A DNA stretch of 64,000 bases from Tricholomella constricta (lineage: Eukaryota > Basidiomycota > Agaricomycetes > Agaricales > Lyophyllaceae). The DNA is taken from positions 1,922,001 through 1,986,000 of the forward strand of contig JAACJP010000004.1 of assembly GCA_013368375.1 (NCBI GenBank), read 5' to 3'. Each line of letters begins with the position of its first letter. Within the stretch, counting starts at the first letter, position 1. This document shows, piece by piece, positions 38,260 through 50,092 of this stretch. The notes beneath the pieces are model-generated. The model did not search any database. It had not been told where the DNA came from and saw only the letters and a list, made by a program, of their open reading frames with translations. The translations under genes were made by a program, and so were the position numbers.

Positions 38260-41200
38260 TTATACAGCGGTAATGATTATCAGCTCTCCGTGAGGATCGG
38301 TCTGTTTGAGGCGCAGAAGATTCTTGGTGGCTAGGACTAGATTCGAAGGCACGTCCAGTTGCGTCAAGTAAGCGGGAGGTGTACAAAGATGAACAAGGCC
38401 GAAAACGACGCGATCGAGAACATACACAAAAATAGGATGAGCACGCACCTAAGCAGTGGTAAAAGGCAGAGGCAGCAACGTGTCGAGTACTCGTCATTTT
38501 TGGCACGACGATATCAAAAGTCAGGTTAATAGTCGATGAAGGAAGCGAATGTGATTGCATTTTGGCGTATCTGGCAGGAAAAAATCGTCATGAGAACTGC
38601 TCGAAAGTAAGTGCGCAGACAACGCACTCCAGGAAGTTGAATGAATTTCTCTCTAGGCTGATCAGGTTCATGTCCGACTGCTGTGATTCGAAATTTGCAG
38701 ACTGGTCTTGCATTTCTACTGTAATAATTATGGTCAGCGGATTTATAATAGGCTTACCCGACCACCATACCTTCAAAAGCGTAGTCCTCCCCTAAAGCCT
38801 GGGTTCCCCTCATCATGGGAGCCGGCGATGATTCAGGCCCGCCCGCTATATACCCCACTTGGCTTGGGACTAGGGAGCTATCTCGTCGACTTTGAGAGCT
38901 TCCTCGCATGCGGATTTCAACGTGATCCACATGCAAGTTAACGTCGCTCCCGGGCATCCCGAACACTCCACTTGACGAACTTCCTCCCGCGTTGTCCCAG
39001 GGAAACAGGGAATTCTTCTGTGAGCCAGAGTTTAAATTTTGGGTTCCCAAATCGAAACCCTGATCCCCCAACAGAGAGCCTGCGCGAGATGCTCTTCGGC
39101 CCTGGCCAGGTTCCTTGATTGCACAACGTGAGTATAAGTTTGATATCCGCGATTTTTCAGCATGCCTCCGAAGATCGTAAATGGCTATGAAACTCCGTAT
39201 CTGCAGCTGCACCGATATTTGAGAAAAACAGATTGTGTGAGAGTCGCTGATTAGGTGACCTTCGAATCCATTCAGCAGATCAATGTCCATCATCATGTCG
39301 TTGTGGTCGAAACTCCGGGGGATGATGTTCTCCTCGCCGATTAGGTTAATATCTCCTTTGAAGGTACCTTCGACTTTTCGGCGCTTTCGGGGGGGGTCTT
39401 CTGTGGATTCATCAGGACTCGAACCGCACTTGCAGATAAATTATTACCTTTAAGCTTAATATCAAGGGTGCCCGTCCTGGCTTCGACCTGAACTTTGAAG
39501 TTCTCTTGCCAAAAGTCGATCAGTGCAGGTGCATGAACTGGGCAAAATTGCCATCAGAGACAACTGCTCTTTCGCCATAGTCACGACATGAACGTACTGC
39601 AGTTTGGAACACCCCACACTTTCTCTTCCAGAACGCGACCGCAGTTCTTTTCTGTTTGCTTTTGTCCAATTTCACGTCTTAGCAGGCCTTGAGCTTGAAT
39701 ATATTGTGCTCGTGCAGTCTTATGTCAGTCAACCTTTTATTCGACGTGGATGTGAGATAACACCTTGCCTTGAGCTCATCATCGGTCAATTCAGTTCGAG
39801 CATCTAAGAGTAAGCGTGCCTTCTTCATCTTTTTCAGGTTGGAGTTTGCTTGAATTTGCTCTTCTAAGGTAATGTCGTTCAGTGGCATGGGCTGTTCATC
39901 TTGGGATAGCAATAAATGCGAAAACGAAGTGGCAGGGCTGAGGCCTCCAAACGGAGTCGAGTTCAGTTGCTGCTGCTGAGGATCAAGACAATTTTCTGCA
40001 GAATTATTGTCGTCAACTATGCTAATCATCACGACGCCTCGTGGGCTTACCTTTGTCTGAGCGACCAGCCTTTAGAATTATCGTCCGGGTTAGCGAACAG
40101 AACGATACATGATGTGTAGTTGTGACCACCTTTCGCTTCAAAGGCTGAAGGTTCTTTCGTGGAACACCCGCTTCGCCGTTCGTCGAAGTTACTCGATTGA
40201 CTGCAGTCATCTGCTCATTTCCAAAATTGAAATCCATATTGTAATCCATTTCGCCATCCTCAAAAGCAAGGCCAGCCCTGGCGCAAACATGTGGGTTTCC
40301 TCGGACATACAAGGAGCTGGGGACTTACTTGGCCGACGGAGTGGCCCATCCGAGCTCCTGAGCTAACTCGTCGGCCAGTCCTCCAATGTCCAAGCCATCT
40401 GAGGCAGCAAAGAAGTTATCGTCGAAACCGAAATCCGGAGCCTGGGATGATGTTAGGCCGGGGGCACCATCTCCGGTGCCAGGGAATGACAAGTCGAATG
40501 AGGCAGATAGAATATGGTCATGATGCTCTGTAAGGGTATGATTTTCTGCACGAGCGTTCTCCGCTTGAAAAGGGGGCAGGGCTTTGGTCTTAGTCTTCCT
40601 TGTCCTGTGAGATTTTCTGGGGTCGAAGTCTTCATCTTCGGAATCTTCTTCCCTACCAGAATGGACTGCAGATTATTGTCAGCATAAAATTGTCCATTGA
40701 CTGCGAATTTGCTGTACCTCCGATGTTCAAGTATTCGTCCCAATCCTGGAAATCTTATAAGCCTTTCAAATTATCAATGAGTGCTTACGGACGGACGTAC
40801 CGCGACAAGTGCGTCAAAATCCATGGCGATCATAATTCTTGAATTAGCTGTCAATGTAACAGTGGAGGGTCTGCATATGTGGGTTGTCGGGATTCTAGTA
40901 CATGTGTCGCAAGATATCAAAGTTTACCGGACAGAAGCTTGAGCCATCTGAAGACGTGCATCCATCGCAGCAGCAGATTGAAATTCTTGTGCTACTTTCT
41001 TTAGAGAAGCAAAGCACGTCGTAACGTCGCTAATAAAAATTTCTTGTTTGACTGTGAAACAAAAATGTAAAAGGCACATGTATGGTTCACGTCATTCGTA
41101 CCTTTGTATACTCTGATGATGGACTAGTGAATACACGAGAGACAAGCCACAAAAAATATCTTACCGAGCAACGCCCACGAGGAGATTACTAGACAGTCGC

Positions 41201-41428
41201 AGGGCCAAGGGTTCAGAAGGCTCAGCAATAAGATCGCATAATTGTGCAATGTCCGCAGTGAGAATGGATCGTTTGGGAAGCTTTTTGAATGTTGATTTGG
41301 AGCCTAACGTTGCCGCAAGCCTACGAGACGTTAAATCCAGACTGGAAGAACAAAAAACGTCTCGACTGGTACCAAAGGAGGCCAAAACCGCTATCTCGAC
41401 TGGCGAGTAGTTCTGGGGTAAAGAACAT
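38260..41428 (-). CDS. REC8: meiotic cohesin alpha-kleisin REC8
   Basis: This is the kleisin that closes the meiotic cohesin ring and is cut by separase. Splicing CTTTG/gtacc...gtag/GCTTGCG gives MFFTPELLASRDSG, then FGLLWLAATLGS, KSTFKKLPKRSIL and EPSEPLALRLSSNLLVGVAR, the Rad21/Rec8 N-terminal domain that contacts SMC3. The start form MFFTPELL and the TLG...K block point to Rec8 more than Rad21. An acidic middle carries SEDEDFDPRK and LDIGGLADELAQELGW. KKARLLLDARTELTDDELK is a conserved mid-region motif, and the C-terminal winged helix is AASAFYHCL joined to ATKNLLRLKQTDPHGEL, which binds SMC1. The stop is at 38260-38262. More than twelve introns are present, so not every exon edge is sure. 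The class is firm; Rec8 over Rad21 is likely. Confidence 0.82.
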
Positions 41429-41589
41429 AAAATAAAATTGAGCAGTAAACTGGTTAGTCGTGTGATAAATCCCTGGATAGTAGCGTACGCGTAACAGAGG
41501 GACAAGTCAGAGTTGTGGAATCAGAATTGCGTCATTGATTTGTTCGCGGAGTTTAAATCGTCAGCATTGCATCAATTACATGTACCCTC

Positions 41590-43857
41590 TCATCCCTTTA
41601 TCCAATGCCTTCCGTCAATGCCCACAAGCCGAGCAAACAGTTCATCCCGACCGCCGACCCACCTGAACTTCTCTTCTCTTTCTCCCGGCTCTCCATTGTC
41701 CGAGATGTAGTGTACTTGTAGGCCCTTTAACACGCCGGCTTTCTTGACGCCTCGCATCGTCTTCAGTAGAATGACGAACTTTGGGTCCAGGGACATGAGA
41801 GGAGTGAACAGAAGTGCGGTGCCCGTCAACGTGATGAGGCCTGGACCCGTCGCATGTTGAGCAGGATATGCTGGAAATGCCTACTGAGCGTTCTGAGTGA
41901 TAAGAAGATAAAAGTGCTCACTGTGGTTTTCCATAAGCTGCTCCGGCCTCGCAATATCGACTGCGAATTGAGGAACCAAAGGGCTACGAGGTGGCAAGAT
42001 TGCGCTGGACTAGTTCGAACGGCTTAGAAATTTTCAAGGTGACGTCGTGGCATTGCCGACCTTTCTCCCGCTTATCAGCCGTTTACTATCGTCTGCCCAT
42101 GTCTTGCCGATCGCAGCGCGCTCACCCCATTTTTTCCAATCTACAGACTGTGACTTTGGTTCAGATTGGGTCTCATTGTCCCTTTGGAGACTGGGATCAT
42201 GTATGTCGGCTGTCTGTGCGCGGGTGTGCCGCGTTCCATCCTTGTTCAGGTTGGCTCTCGGGGGTTTGACATCTTGTCCTGCGGCTACACGCTTGGCAAT
42301 AAGCTCCATTGCATAATCAGCATCTGTAGGTACGTCTGCGAAGGCTGGAGGCAGGCTGAGTACACAGGTCAAGAGCGACGATTGATAAGTTTTCGGCTGA
42401 AGAAAGAGATTACTCACCGACAGCGTTCTGAGGGTGGAAGTGCTACAATGACCGGAGTGACATGCCAAAACAGAACCCCGCCCACAAAATATGTTAGTTT
42501 GCTTAAATATTTTGTTGGTAACAGCAATGTTAGAAGGAACAGGCAGAATACGGCCTAGGAATAATTTAGTGACAGGGCAATGCGGACTAGAACATACATA
42601 CGGATCCGTAAACACGGGATGATGCAGGCCGTCGCCATGTGAAGATGCTATAGTTTGTTGTTAATATTAAGCACGATGAACTCTCGTAAACGTACTTTTT
42701 GATCCTTTCATGTATATCTGCTATTTCGTTTAAGATATGAAGGCCCAGACGCTTCATGTCCCTGGCTTCCTGACGATCCTTCGAATCGTCCAGAACTGTG
42801 AGCCCCGCGGGCAGGGTTGGAATGTCTGATTGCTGGACTCCGGATGTGTCGTCCGTCGCCTTCGTTGAGACCTTGACCTTATTTTTCGTACCCTTGCTGA
42901 AAACCTTGAAAATCCGCCACATCTCTTTAAGGCCAAAAGACGAAGACGCGGATAATCTCCCAGATATCTGCTCTCCAAATTCTGTTGCACGCGATATCTC
43001 GCGTCGATGCTCCCGCAATTCGGTCAGTGTTGGATATGGGAGTATTTTCCGCCGAAGAAGAGCATAGAATATTCGAAGCAAGAGACAGGGCAGGAGTAGA
43101 TTATGGTACCATAGAATCCAGAAAATCTGGAGCAGAACTACATCAAAGGAAGACAATTGACATAGAAGCTGAACACGAACAACACAATATAATAAGCTGA
43201 TCTTCCTGTCCTTCCAAGTGGCAAGGTTTAGCATGTTGAAGAGAAATGGGATATAGGCAGGTTCTACGGCAAGATACAGCCTTTGGGTAGCTAGTCGGAG
43301 CCTTCCAATTGTAAACGGCGGGGGTGGAAGTCGAGGAGGGGGGAGGATAGGTACCAAGTACAACTACAAGCATTATAGCGCTGCTCGAGTCATATATATG
43401 ACCTATGAAATACTCACAGAGACAACTTCCTCCAGAGAAGGCAGGCTAGACTGGCAAAGAGGAGCACAGGCATCCGAAGAATCAATAGATGGAGCATCAT
43501 CAGTGGGATGTGCAGGTCCGCCCGCGACTTCACTGGATTCAGTAAGCAGCTTGTTCGAGGCCAATCGACTTGATCCACGCTCATTTGGGGGTGTTTCAGG
43601 AGCTCGAACTTCTGTGACATACTATACGGATAAAAAGTAAATTCAGTAATGAGCGAACTGAGTTAACTTTTCGCTCTTCTTACTGCCGAGAAAAGTCGAA
43701 GAAATCGCTCTATCTCTTCGTTGTCATATAGTTCCCGAAGTTCAGCCTCAGATATGTCATTATAAGTGGATGAATCCAAGGGTAGGTCATGGCTGTCACT
43801 TGAGTCAGAGAAAGGTGGAGGAGAAGGAGATCGTTGTCCTGAGGAAGGAGTAGACAT
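41590..43857 (-). CDS. membrane protein with C-terminal GRAM-like domain
   Basis: From ATG 43855-43857 it reads an acidic Ser-rich lead (DSSDSHDLPLDSS) and DISEAELRELYDNEEIERF. The middle exons (42587-43363) carry strongly hydrophobic stretches (FWILWYHNLLLPCLLLRIFYALL) next to RRKILPYPTLTELREHRREI. A basic linker with FGLKEMWRIFKVFSKG follows. The C-terminal part reads VDWKKWGERAAIGKTWAD and GTALLFTPLMSLDPKFVILLKTM, then KAGVLKGLQVHY and EEKFRWVGGRDELFARLVG, a GRAM/PH-like pattern. The overall layout resembles GRAMD4-type proteins (membrane segments followed by a GRAM domain), which sit on ER or mitochondrial membranes. That relation is by pattern only. Several exon joints (41830-42040) are unclear. 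The stop is TGA at 41590-41592. Confidence 0.65.
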
Positions 43858-44004
43858 GGTAAAGCGGATGGTAGTCACCGTCAACGTTAACTGACGTGAT
43901 TACGTCATTATGTGCAGCAGTACGATCACGTGACAAACACGGTCTTTACGTTTGATTTGTTCAAATGTCGCGACCTCACTTACTACCATTATTCTCTCAC
44001 CGCC
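43858..44004. promoter_or_regulatory. bidirectional promoter, GRAM-like gene and INCENP
   Basis: This is 147 bp between head-to-head start codons. It contains TGACGTGATTACGTCA-like bases (two near-palindromic CRE/ACGT cores around 43892-43908) and GATCACGTGAC with a CACGTG E-box near 43925. Binding proteins are inferred from the motif only. Confidence 0.55.
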
Positions 44005-47000
44005 ATGGCCGGGCTCCTCGAATGGTCGAATTCCCTTCGCTTTAAGATGGCAAATGATCCCGGAAGGGAACTCTTCCAAGATCAGCTAAATACCCATGGC
44101 TTCATCTTCCTCAACGATTACCTCGACAACATCTTGTCCGGACCAAGCCAAGAGTCAGCTTTTTCGTTTCTTCCCCCCGATATCACCACTCATGCCCTAT
44201 TTTTTAGCCCTTTGATTGAACTTGTGAAGACACCCGGTAGGAAGAAGGTTGCCTCCAAGAAGATTAACAATTTGGGCGCTTCCAAGTTGAATCACATAAT
44301 GTCTCTAGAAGTGCGTCGTCATGCATTTTCCTGTTTTTTGTTCTTTTTTCGTGTTCCTCACGGCCATCTAGGACGATGAACATGAAGAGATTCTTACAAC
44401 CAGTAACAGCTTCCACAAAGCCCTTCTTAAAGTAAAGGATCAGACCGTCGCCAATGCCACCAACCCGCCTCAATTTCAACCATCACTGGGAGACGAGCTC
44501 TTCTCTCCTGCTTCCCCCCCACCTAAAGTCGTTACAGAATACTCGCCCGCCGCTCTCAAACCGCCGAATCCTGGGTCGACTATCCCATCTCGTTCAGAAC
44601 AGAACGACTTGTCTGTCATTGCCGAGGATGATGAGAGCTCCGAGTCAAATCCTCTCGCCAGACAACGCTCATACTCAGAAGCTCAACCTCCTTCGAGTCC
44701 GCGGTCCCAGTCCGATGTTGATAAAGCTTCTCGCCAGGTTCCATCATTTGTACCTGTCGCCTTGACCGGACACTTGTCTCCCGCTGTGAATGTTACAGAC
44801 GCGTCTTCAGACACCTTCCACTCAATTACTTTGGACTCTCCGCGACAAACTGCTCATCAGAACGTGCAAAGTCCTTCAGTACCTCCCATTTCACTCGAAT
44901 CATCCGATCCTAAACCCACCGCCAGACTCGAGAATTACACAGCCCCGCTTCCGGAAATCCCCCCCTGGAACGCCCCTGGAACACACGACGAGGCGATGAC
45001 AGCACCTCTGCCGGCAGCGACATCGACTTTCGGACAGGACATACATGTCCCTCTCCGGGATCAAAATCATGCGCCTTCATCACCGAAAGGCGGCGAAACC
45101 AAGTTTGGTGTTGCGCTATTTCCAGCTCTGCCTGCTCCAATGCCATTGCGAAAATCCATGCGGGCACCGCGGGACCCCTCGATGGGTACAGGTTCCTTGG
45201 GTGCTGCCACGCCTGGTGCTCCAGTGGGTGGTAAGCGCACCTCGTGGCTGAAGAAGGCCAGGGAGGTCAAGGCGCTAGAGGTGATTAGTAAACGCCCCAG
45301 CACACTGGTACCGCCAGTGCCTTTAACGTCCAATTCATTGAAACGGAAGAGCGGTGATATGTTATTGACAACCTGTTTGGAGGATGAAGAACGAAGACCG
45401 AAATCTGCGAAAAGTCACGACGATGACGTTGCTCCCCTCAAAGCAGTCGTGGAGCTTCAGCGTCAGCCTTCCACTCCCCTTTCACCGGTAGAACACGCTC
45501 CTGTGGGACAGGAAGGCATGCTCGATCGCTTCAAGAGGACCGTCGAAGGCCTCGGAGCCAGGGTTGGGAAGAGTATGGGTAAATCGCTTGGTGCAGGAGC
45601 AGCCGTGAGTGCGCTCGCTGAGGCGAGGGCGGCCGCGGAGGCTCGAGTAGCTGAGAGGCATTACAAGGAAGATGAGATGACGAGAGTGATGGCTCCCGTG
45701 TCTACCCTTCCTCCTGCCAACGTCGCTCCATCCGCTGCAGCACCTGTGGTCCCAGCCGAACTGGAATCAGCAGGACGGCGTCTCAGTGTGACAGACCTTT
45801 TCCCGCCCAATGATGGTAGCGTCAAGATGAAGAGCAAAGCCGGAAAATCCTTCCAATTTACCCCCCCACCTTCCGAAATTGCAACCGAACATCGCAACAA
45901 AGCTAACCGTGAAAGTACGACGACAACACCTCCGGACTCGCCTCCTGCCACTCGACCAATCAATTTCATTCTGCCGTCTGGCCCAGTATTCAACAAGCCA
46001 CCACCTGTCTTTGTCGCCCCTGTACCTGCAAGCAAGCCTTTGTTGAAAGACTTTGCCATTCATTTGCCCCCCCCGGCCATTTTTTCGATACACGCGCCTA
46101 TGTCTTTGGGTATCAGCCCACGGCCTCCTTCTCCTTCATTCTCAACGCAAAAAGATTCACTTTCCAAACAATCTGCGCTAGAAAGTATGAAGTCAGACGC
46201 GATGTTCGACGATACGGACGTACCTGCGTGGGTTCCGAATACGCAAGACACAGAGTACTTGTCAGCCTTTGGGTCTCAATCGCAAAGCCCCAGTCAGAAT
46301 GCCCTTGATGAGGACGATAGTTGGCCGATCGATGAGAAACTTGCCCCTGGTGTTCAGTGGACTTTCGGTGGTGGTAATGTAAAGGAAGATAGCATGACAT
46401 GGAGCACGTTGCCCTCACAGAGTCAGAGGGCAGACACGGGTACCTCGCACAAAGATCAACCTGTGGCGCATTCGGACGAACCGTACCCGACGAACAGAGC
46501 AATTCTTGGTGCGTTCGCCATGGACGTGGATGAACACCATGATAATGGCCAAGAAGAGGATGCGGACATTTCGCAGGATGACAGTGAACTCGAGGATGTT
46601 GTCATGCACGGGAAATCGACCGTTAGTCGTCTTGAGGTAAGTTCTCTGCTGATTCCATGGTGCTGGATGATACTTAGGTCAACATTCTGTAGACAAAGGC
46701 AACACGCAGCGAAAGCAAAATGTCAATGGCCTCGTCGCAATCGTCCCAGTCTCATGCTGGGCTCCTTGGTCAAGCGTCGAAGTTGCTTAGTAGCGCGTTA
46801 GGTACTAGCAAGAAGGGAAAACCTGAGGTCAAAAAGGTGTTGCAAATGGCTGCTGTCGCCGCCAAGAAGGTTTGTCCCTGCCTTTTTTCATATGTTGGAA
46901 TTAAAATGACCTGTCACCATGTAGCAACAAGAAGAAAGCGATAAAAAAGCGGCGCGGTTGAAGGAGATGGAAAACAGACGACAGCTTGCCATCCAGAGGA

Positions 47001-47841
47001 AGGCTGAGGAAGAAAAGGCTCGAAGTTTGGAACAGGAGAGAAAGCTGAAGGAAGAGGGTGAACGTCGCAAGAGAGAACGCGAGGAGCATACGGATAAAAG
47101 ACCGCTAAAAGTAACCGTCAAAAAGGTAATGGTTTCATACTGCATCAGACATGCCTCTGATCCCGCTTCTAGGACGATGATATAGTCAAGAAACGCAAAG
47201 TTACAGTCGCCGAGTTCGAGAAGAAAGAATTGAAGAAAGCCCCTTCGAAACCCGCGTTGAAATCCTCCATGAAACAGCCAACAGCCCTCAGTTCTTCCGC
47301 GGCGTACAACGCTTCACTGCAGAGTAACGCTAGTTCAGCGCCATCCAAACTTGTCGATCCCAAACCACCGAAGCCCGCGATTCCATCTTTGAAAGAAAAG
47401 GGGAAAGCGGTTCCTCCCAAGCAACCGACAGTTCCCCAAGACGACCTCTCGCAACCCTCGCAACTTATGCAGATACAAATGGCTACTCGCGCAAAAGCTC
47501 AACTGCAAGCTGCCGCTTTCGCTTCGGAACCTCCGATTGCGAGCGAAAGCATCGAGTTGCCCGACATCGATAGCGAGTATTCCGACTCTGACGACGAGGA
47601 CCGACCCAAATCCTTCCCCGAATGGGCCCAATCTCCAGAACTACGGGAGGCGTTGCAACTGCAGAGCACCATAAATCCCGATGATATATTCGGTGCCATT
47701 CGACCATTGCGGATGGAGGAGTTGTTCAAAACACGAACCAGTCGATTTAGGGCAAGGACAAGTTCAGCGAACTGGACGGGTGCGGATCGGCTTACATTGG
47801 AAGAAGAAAGGGAATACGCCAAGAGGATGGGGTTCAAGTAG
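44005..47841 (+). CDS. inner centromere protein (INCENP/Sli15 family)
   Basis: This is the scaffold of the chromosomal passenger complex, which places and activates Aurora kinase at centromeres and the spindle. The start MAGLLEWSNSLRFKM is the N-terminal helix that binds survivin and borealin partners. A very long disordered, Ser/Pro-rich middle follows. A charged single-alpha-helix-like region (RLKEMENRRQLAIQRKAEE...) is typical of INCENP and spans about 46925-47125. The C-terminal IN-box that binds and activates Aurora reads LPDIDSEYSDSDDED, FGAIRPLRMEELF, then SRFRARTSSANWTGADRL, with the TSS motif that Aurora phosphorylates. TAG is at 47839-47841. About five introns are visible, all short. 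The IN-box makes the family call firm. Confidence 0.9.
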
Positions 47842-47935
47842 CAGATCCATTTTACTTACAACTCTTCGACTTACAACTCGAAGCATTTATGATCTCTGTG
47901 TTCATCCATATGTATCTCTATATGGTATTGTATTC

Positions 47936-48390
47936 GGTTTCGTTGACGCAGACTTTGGCGGCGATCTCGACACGCGCCGCTCCACCGGCGCGCACGTCTT
48001 CATGATGGCGGGTGGGCCGGTCTTATGGTCTTCAAAGCGCCAGGCCACCGTCGCCCTCTCCACCACCGAGGCCGAACACATGGCCATGACGCGCCCCACC
48101 CAGCAAGCCCTATGGATGCACATTTCCTCATCGAAATTGATCAACCCCAAACTTTGCTAGCGACACTTCGTGGAGACGACACTTCGGCCATCGCTCTTAC
48201 CCAGACCACAACAGACATTTCCGTGCGAAGCATATATACGCCATCATTATATCCGCGAGCGCGTACGCGACGGAGACATTGAGCTCATCCATATTCCTTC
48301 TGCCGACGACATCGCTGACGTATACCAAGCCCCTCCCACGCGTTCTCCAAGAACACTTTGTCCAGCTTCTCCACCTCAAGTAATCGGCCT
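47936..48390 (+). pseudogene. decayed Ty1/copia retrotransposon fragment (RNase H end of pol)
   Basis: The reading FVDADFGGDLDTRRSTGAHV, WSSKRQATVALSTTEAEHMAM and QQALWMH is the RNase H part of a copia polyprotein. The frame is lost around 48115-48125 and the next pieces read in another frame (LRGDDTSAIALTQ), then a third (HYIRERVRDGDIELIHIPS, DIADVY). So at least two frame breaks lie in about 450 bp. No reverse transcriptase, integrase or LTR is seen beside it. It is an old, dead fragment. Confidence 0.8.
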
Positions 48391-48977
48391 TACCGTCCAG
48401 GGGAAGGCCGATACGCAGTCGATCATTATTTCCTTATCTGTATACTTACTTCATTCAGACCACCTATACTGTACGCCACGGCGCGTCGTGGGGTTTTCCC
48501 ATCATTGCACTGGGATCATTGCACTGGGTATAATTACAAAGCAAGATGGGAAAAAGAACGAAAACTAAAAAATAAAAGGAAGATTCAGAAGAACCTCTGG
48601 GAGTGCCGGTGCTCGTCTCTAACACAATTTGGGAGCCATAAGCCTAGAGCCCAGTCAATTATCTACGTGGTAAAGGCAGAGTCGATTACAATTCTAATAC
48701 ATGTACACTTTTTGCCATTGTCAACCCCTCGACATCCAGAGAACTGCTTACATTTTTTTTTCATTTCTTTGAAGCGCCTCACTTTGAAGCGCCTCACCGG
48801 ACAAAAAGAAATCAGACTTTGAAAAGGCTTGAATGTTGTATTTGGGTTGCATAACTTGTACCAACAACGCCTTCAAACTTGAACTAGACATTGGGAACTT
48901 TGATTTGATTCCCGCTACTTTAGTAGAGGGTCTTGGGGTGACAGACACGTTTGTGCACTCCGGTCAAAAAAACAGGG
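48391..48977. other. AT-rich intergenic region, no gene seen
   Basis: This lies between the copia fragment and the next gene. It has a T-rich run near 48751 and a duplicated GCGCCTCACTTTGAA-like block at 48774-48795. No coding signal is recognised. Confidence 0.4.
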
Positions 48978-49929
48978 TTAGCACGTGTTCACGTGATTGA
49001 TTTCCCACAACTTTAGTAGTCCATCTGAACTCACCCGACATTTTTTTTCTTCCCATGTACCGCCGCCGCCCATGTCTTCATCTGCAACACATGCTGTCAT
49101 CAATGATGTTGTTCTCGATGTTGTGCTTTCGCCTTCATCAGCTTTTTCACGTGCATCTTCTTCTGTTATGCCCCTTCTCCTTCGTCCATCCCGAAGATTT
49201 CGGCTTGCGAGCGCACATGTTGCATTATGACAAGGTTGATTAGGACATGACACTGGCTCTAAAACCAGAAATCCACGGTGTCCTAATGTTCTGATGTGTG
49301 AAGGCCGCTTCACATCCAAAACAAACACTAAACCATCGTTCAACTGAGTTTGATACAATGCCAGAAGCCCTCGGTTGGTTACTGCTTCCATTCCCGCTGT
49401 AGTTCTGGCACTCGTTATAATATCTTGTAATCCCCTGGTATGATGTGCGACTGACACCGTTATTTGTTTTGAGACCAGACACATTGATTTCGTTGCAACA
49501 AAATGTGCAACGGTGCTGTCCGCAAAACGTACGGGTACTTGTCCCCGATGAACACTGTACCCTTGTTCTCGCAAGAATGACAGCATTCGCAAAAAAGTCT
49601 GAAACGGCACCGCAACATTGATGTCAGGTAATGGTCCATCTTCAAAAATGAAGTAGGACATCGCGGATCCAATGAGAGCTCCTCTGATGTTCTCCAAGGT
49701 ATCCAAAAAGCAATGTTGTTCACCTGATAGCGGATTAGAGCTATTGAATAGTAGTATAAAGTTACCCACCGTTTTCAAAAAAGGGGTCTAATAACAAAAC
49801 AAGACGCCTTGTCAATGCAGCACTTGCATGTACGCATAGTTCTGTTGACACTCTGCTGCAGGAAAATAAACCTGCAATTGAACATGCGAGAAATATTGCA
49901 TCCCAAATTTCGGGAATTGACGTTATCAT
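48978..49929 (-). CDS. uncharacterised agaricomycete family protein
   Basis: A minus-strand ATG at 49927-49929 reads MITSIPEIWDAIFLACSIAG, and an intron (about 49730-49775) joins PFFEN to GEQHCFLDTLENIR. The folded part has GALIGSAMSYFIFEDG, PLPDINVAVPFQTFLRMLSFL, EQGYSVHRGQVP and ITVSVAHHTRG. The I-G-S-A...D-I-N pattern resembles the nucleotide-binding corner (GSxxL...D-h-D/N) of nucleotidyltransferase-like families that are expanded in mushrooms. The second acid is Asn here, so enzyme activity is doubtful. A Cys cluster (SCPNQPCHNATCALAS) and basic tail follow; the stop is at 48978-48980. No function is assigned. Confidence 0.55.
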
Positions 49930-50092
49930 AGTAGGTTCGAATCAAAACTTCGAAGGCAAAACTGACTCAGATTTTGAAAAGGGAACAAAAATGATAATTA
50001 AAGTGTGTTCACAGCACATAACAAACAGACGTTACATCTCCATAAAAGTGTGTGTGTGCACAACACATAAGAAACTCACTGTACAACTCCTT

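Noticed and set aside
47681..48160. Fusion of INCENP end with copia RNase H as one gene
   Set aside because: The frame is different from INCENP's and simply overlaps it; the INCENP stop at 47841 follows a normal family end.
48978..49778. Start of the family gene at the TTG codon (49778)
   Set aside because: An intron with good GT/AG signals links the frame to an upstream ATG exon with a family-like N-terminus.
49930..49945. GGTTCGAATC as a tRNA B box
   Set aside because: No matching acceptor stem or A box at the right distance.
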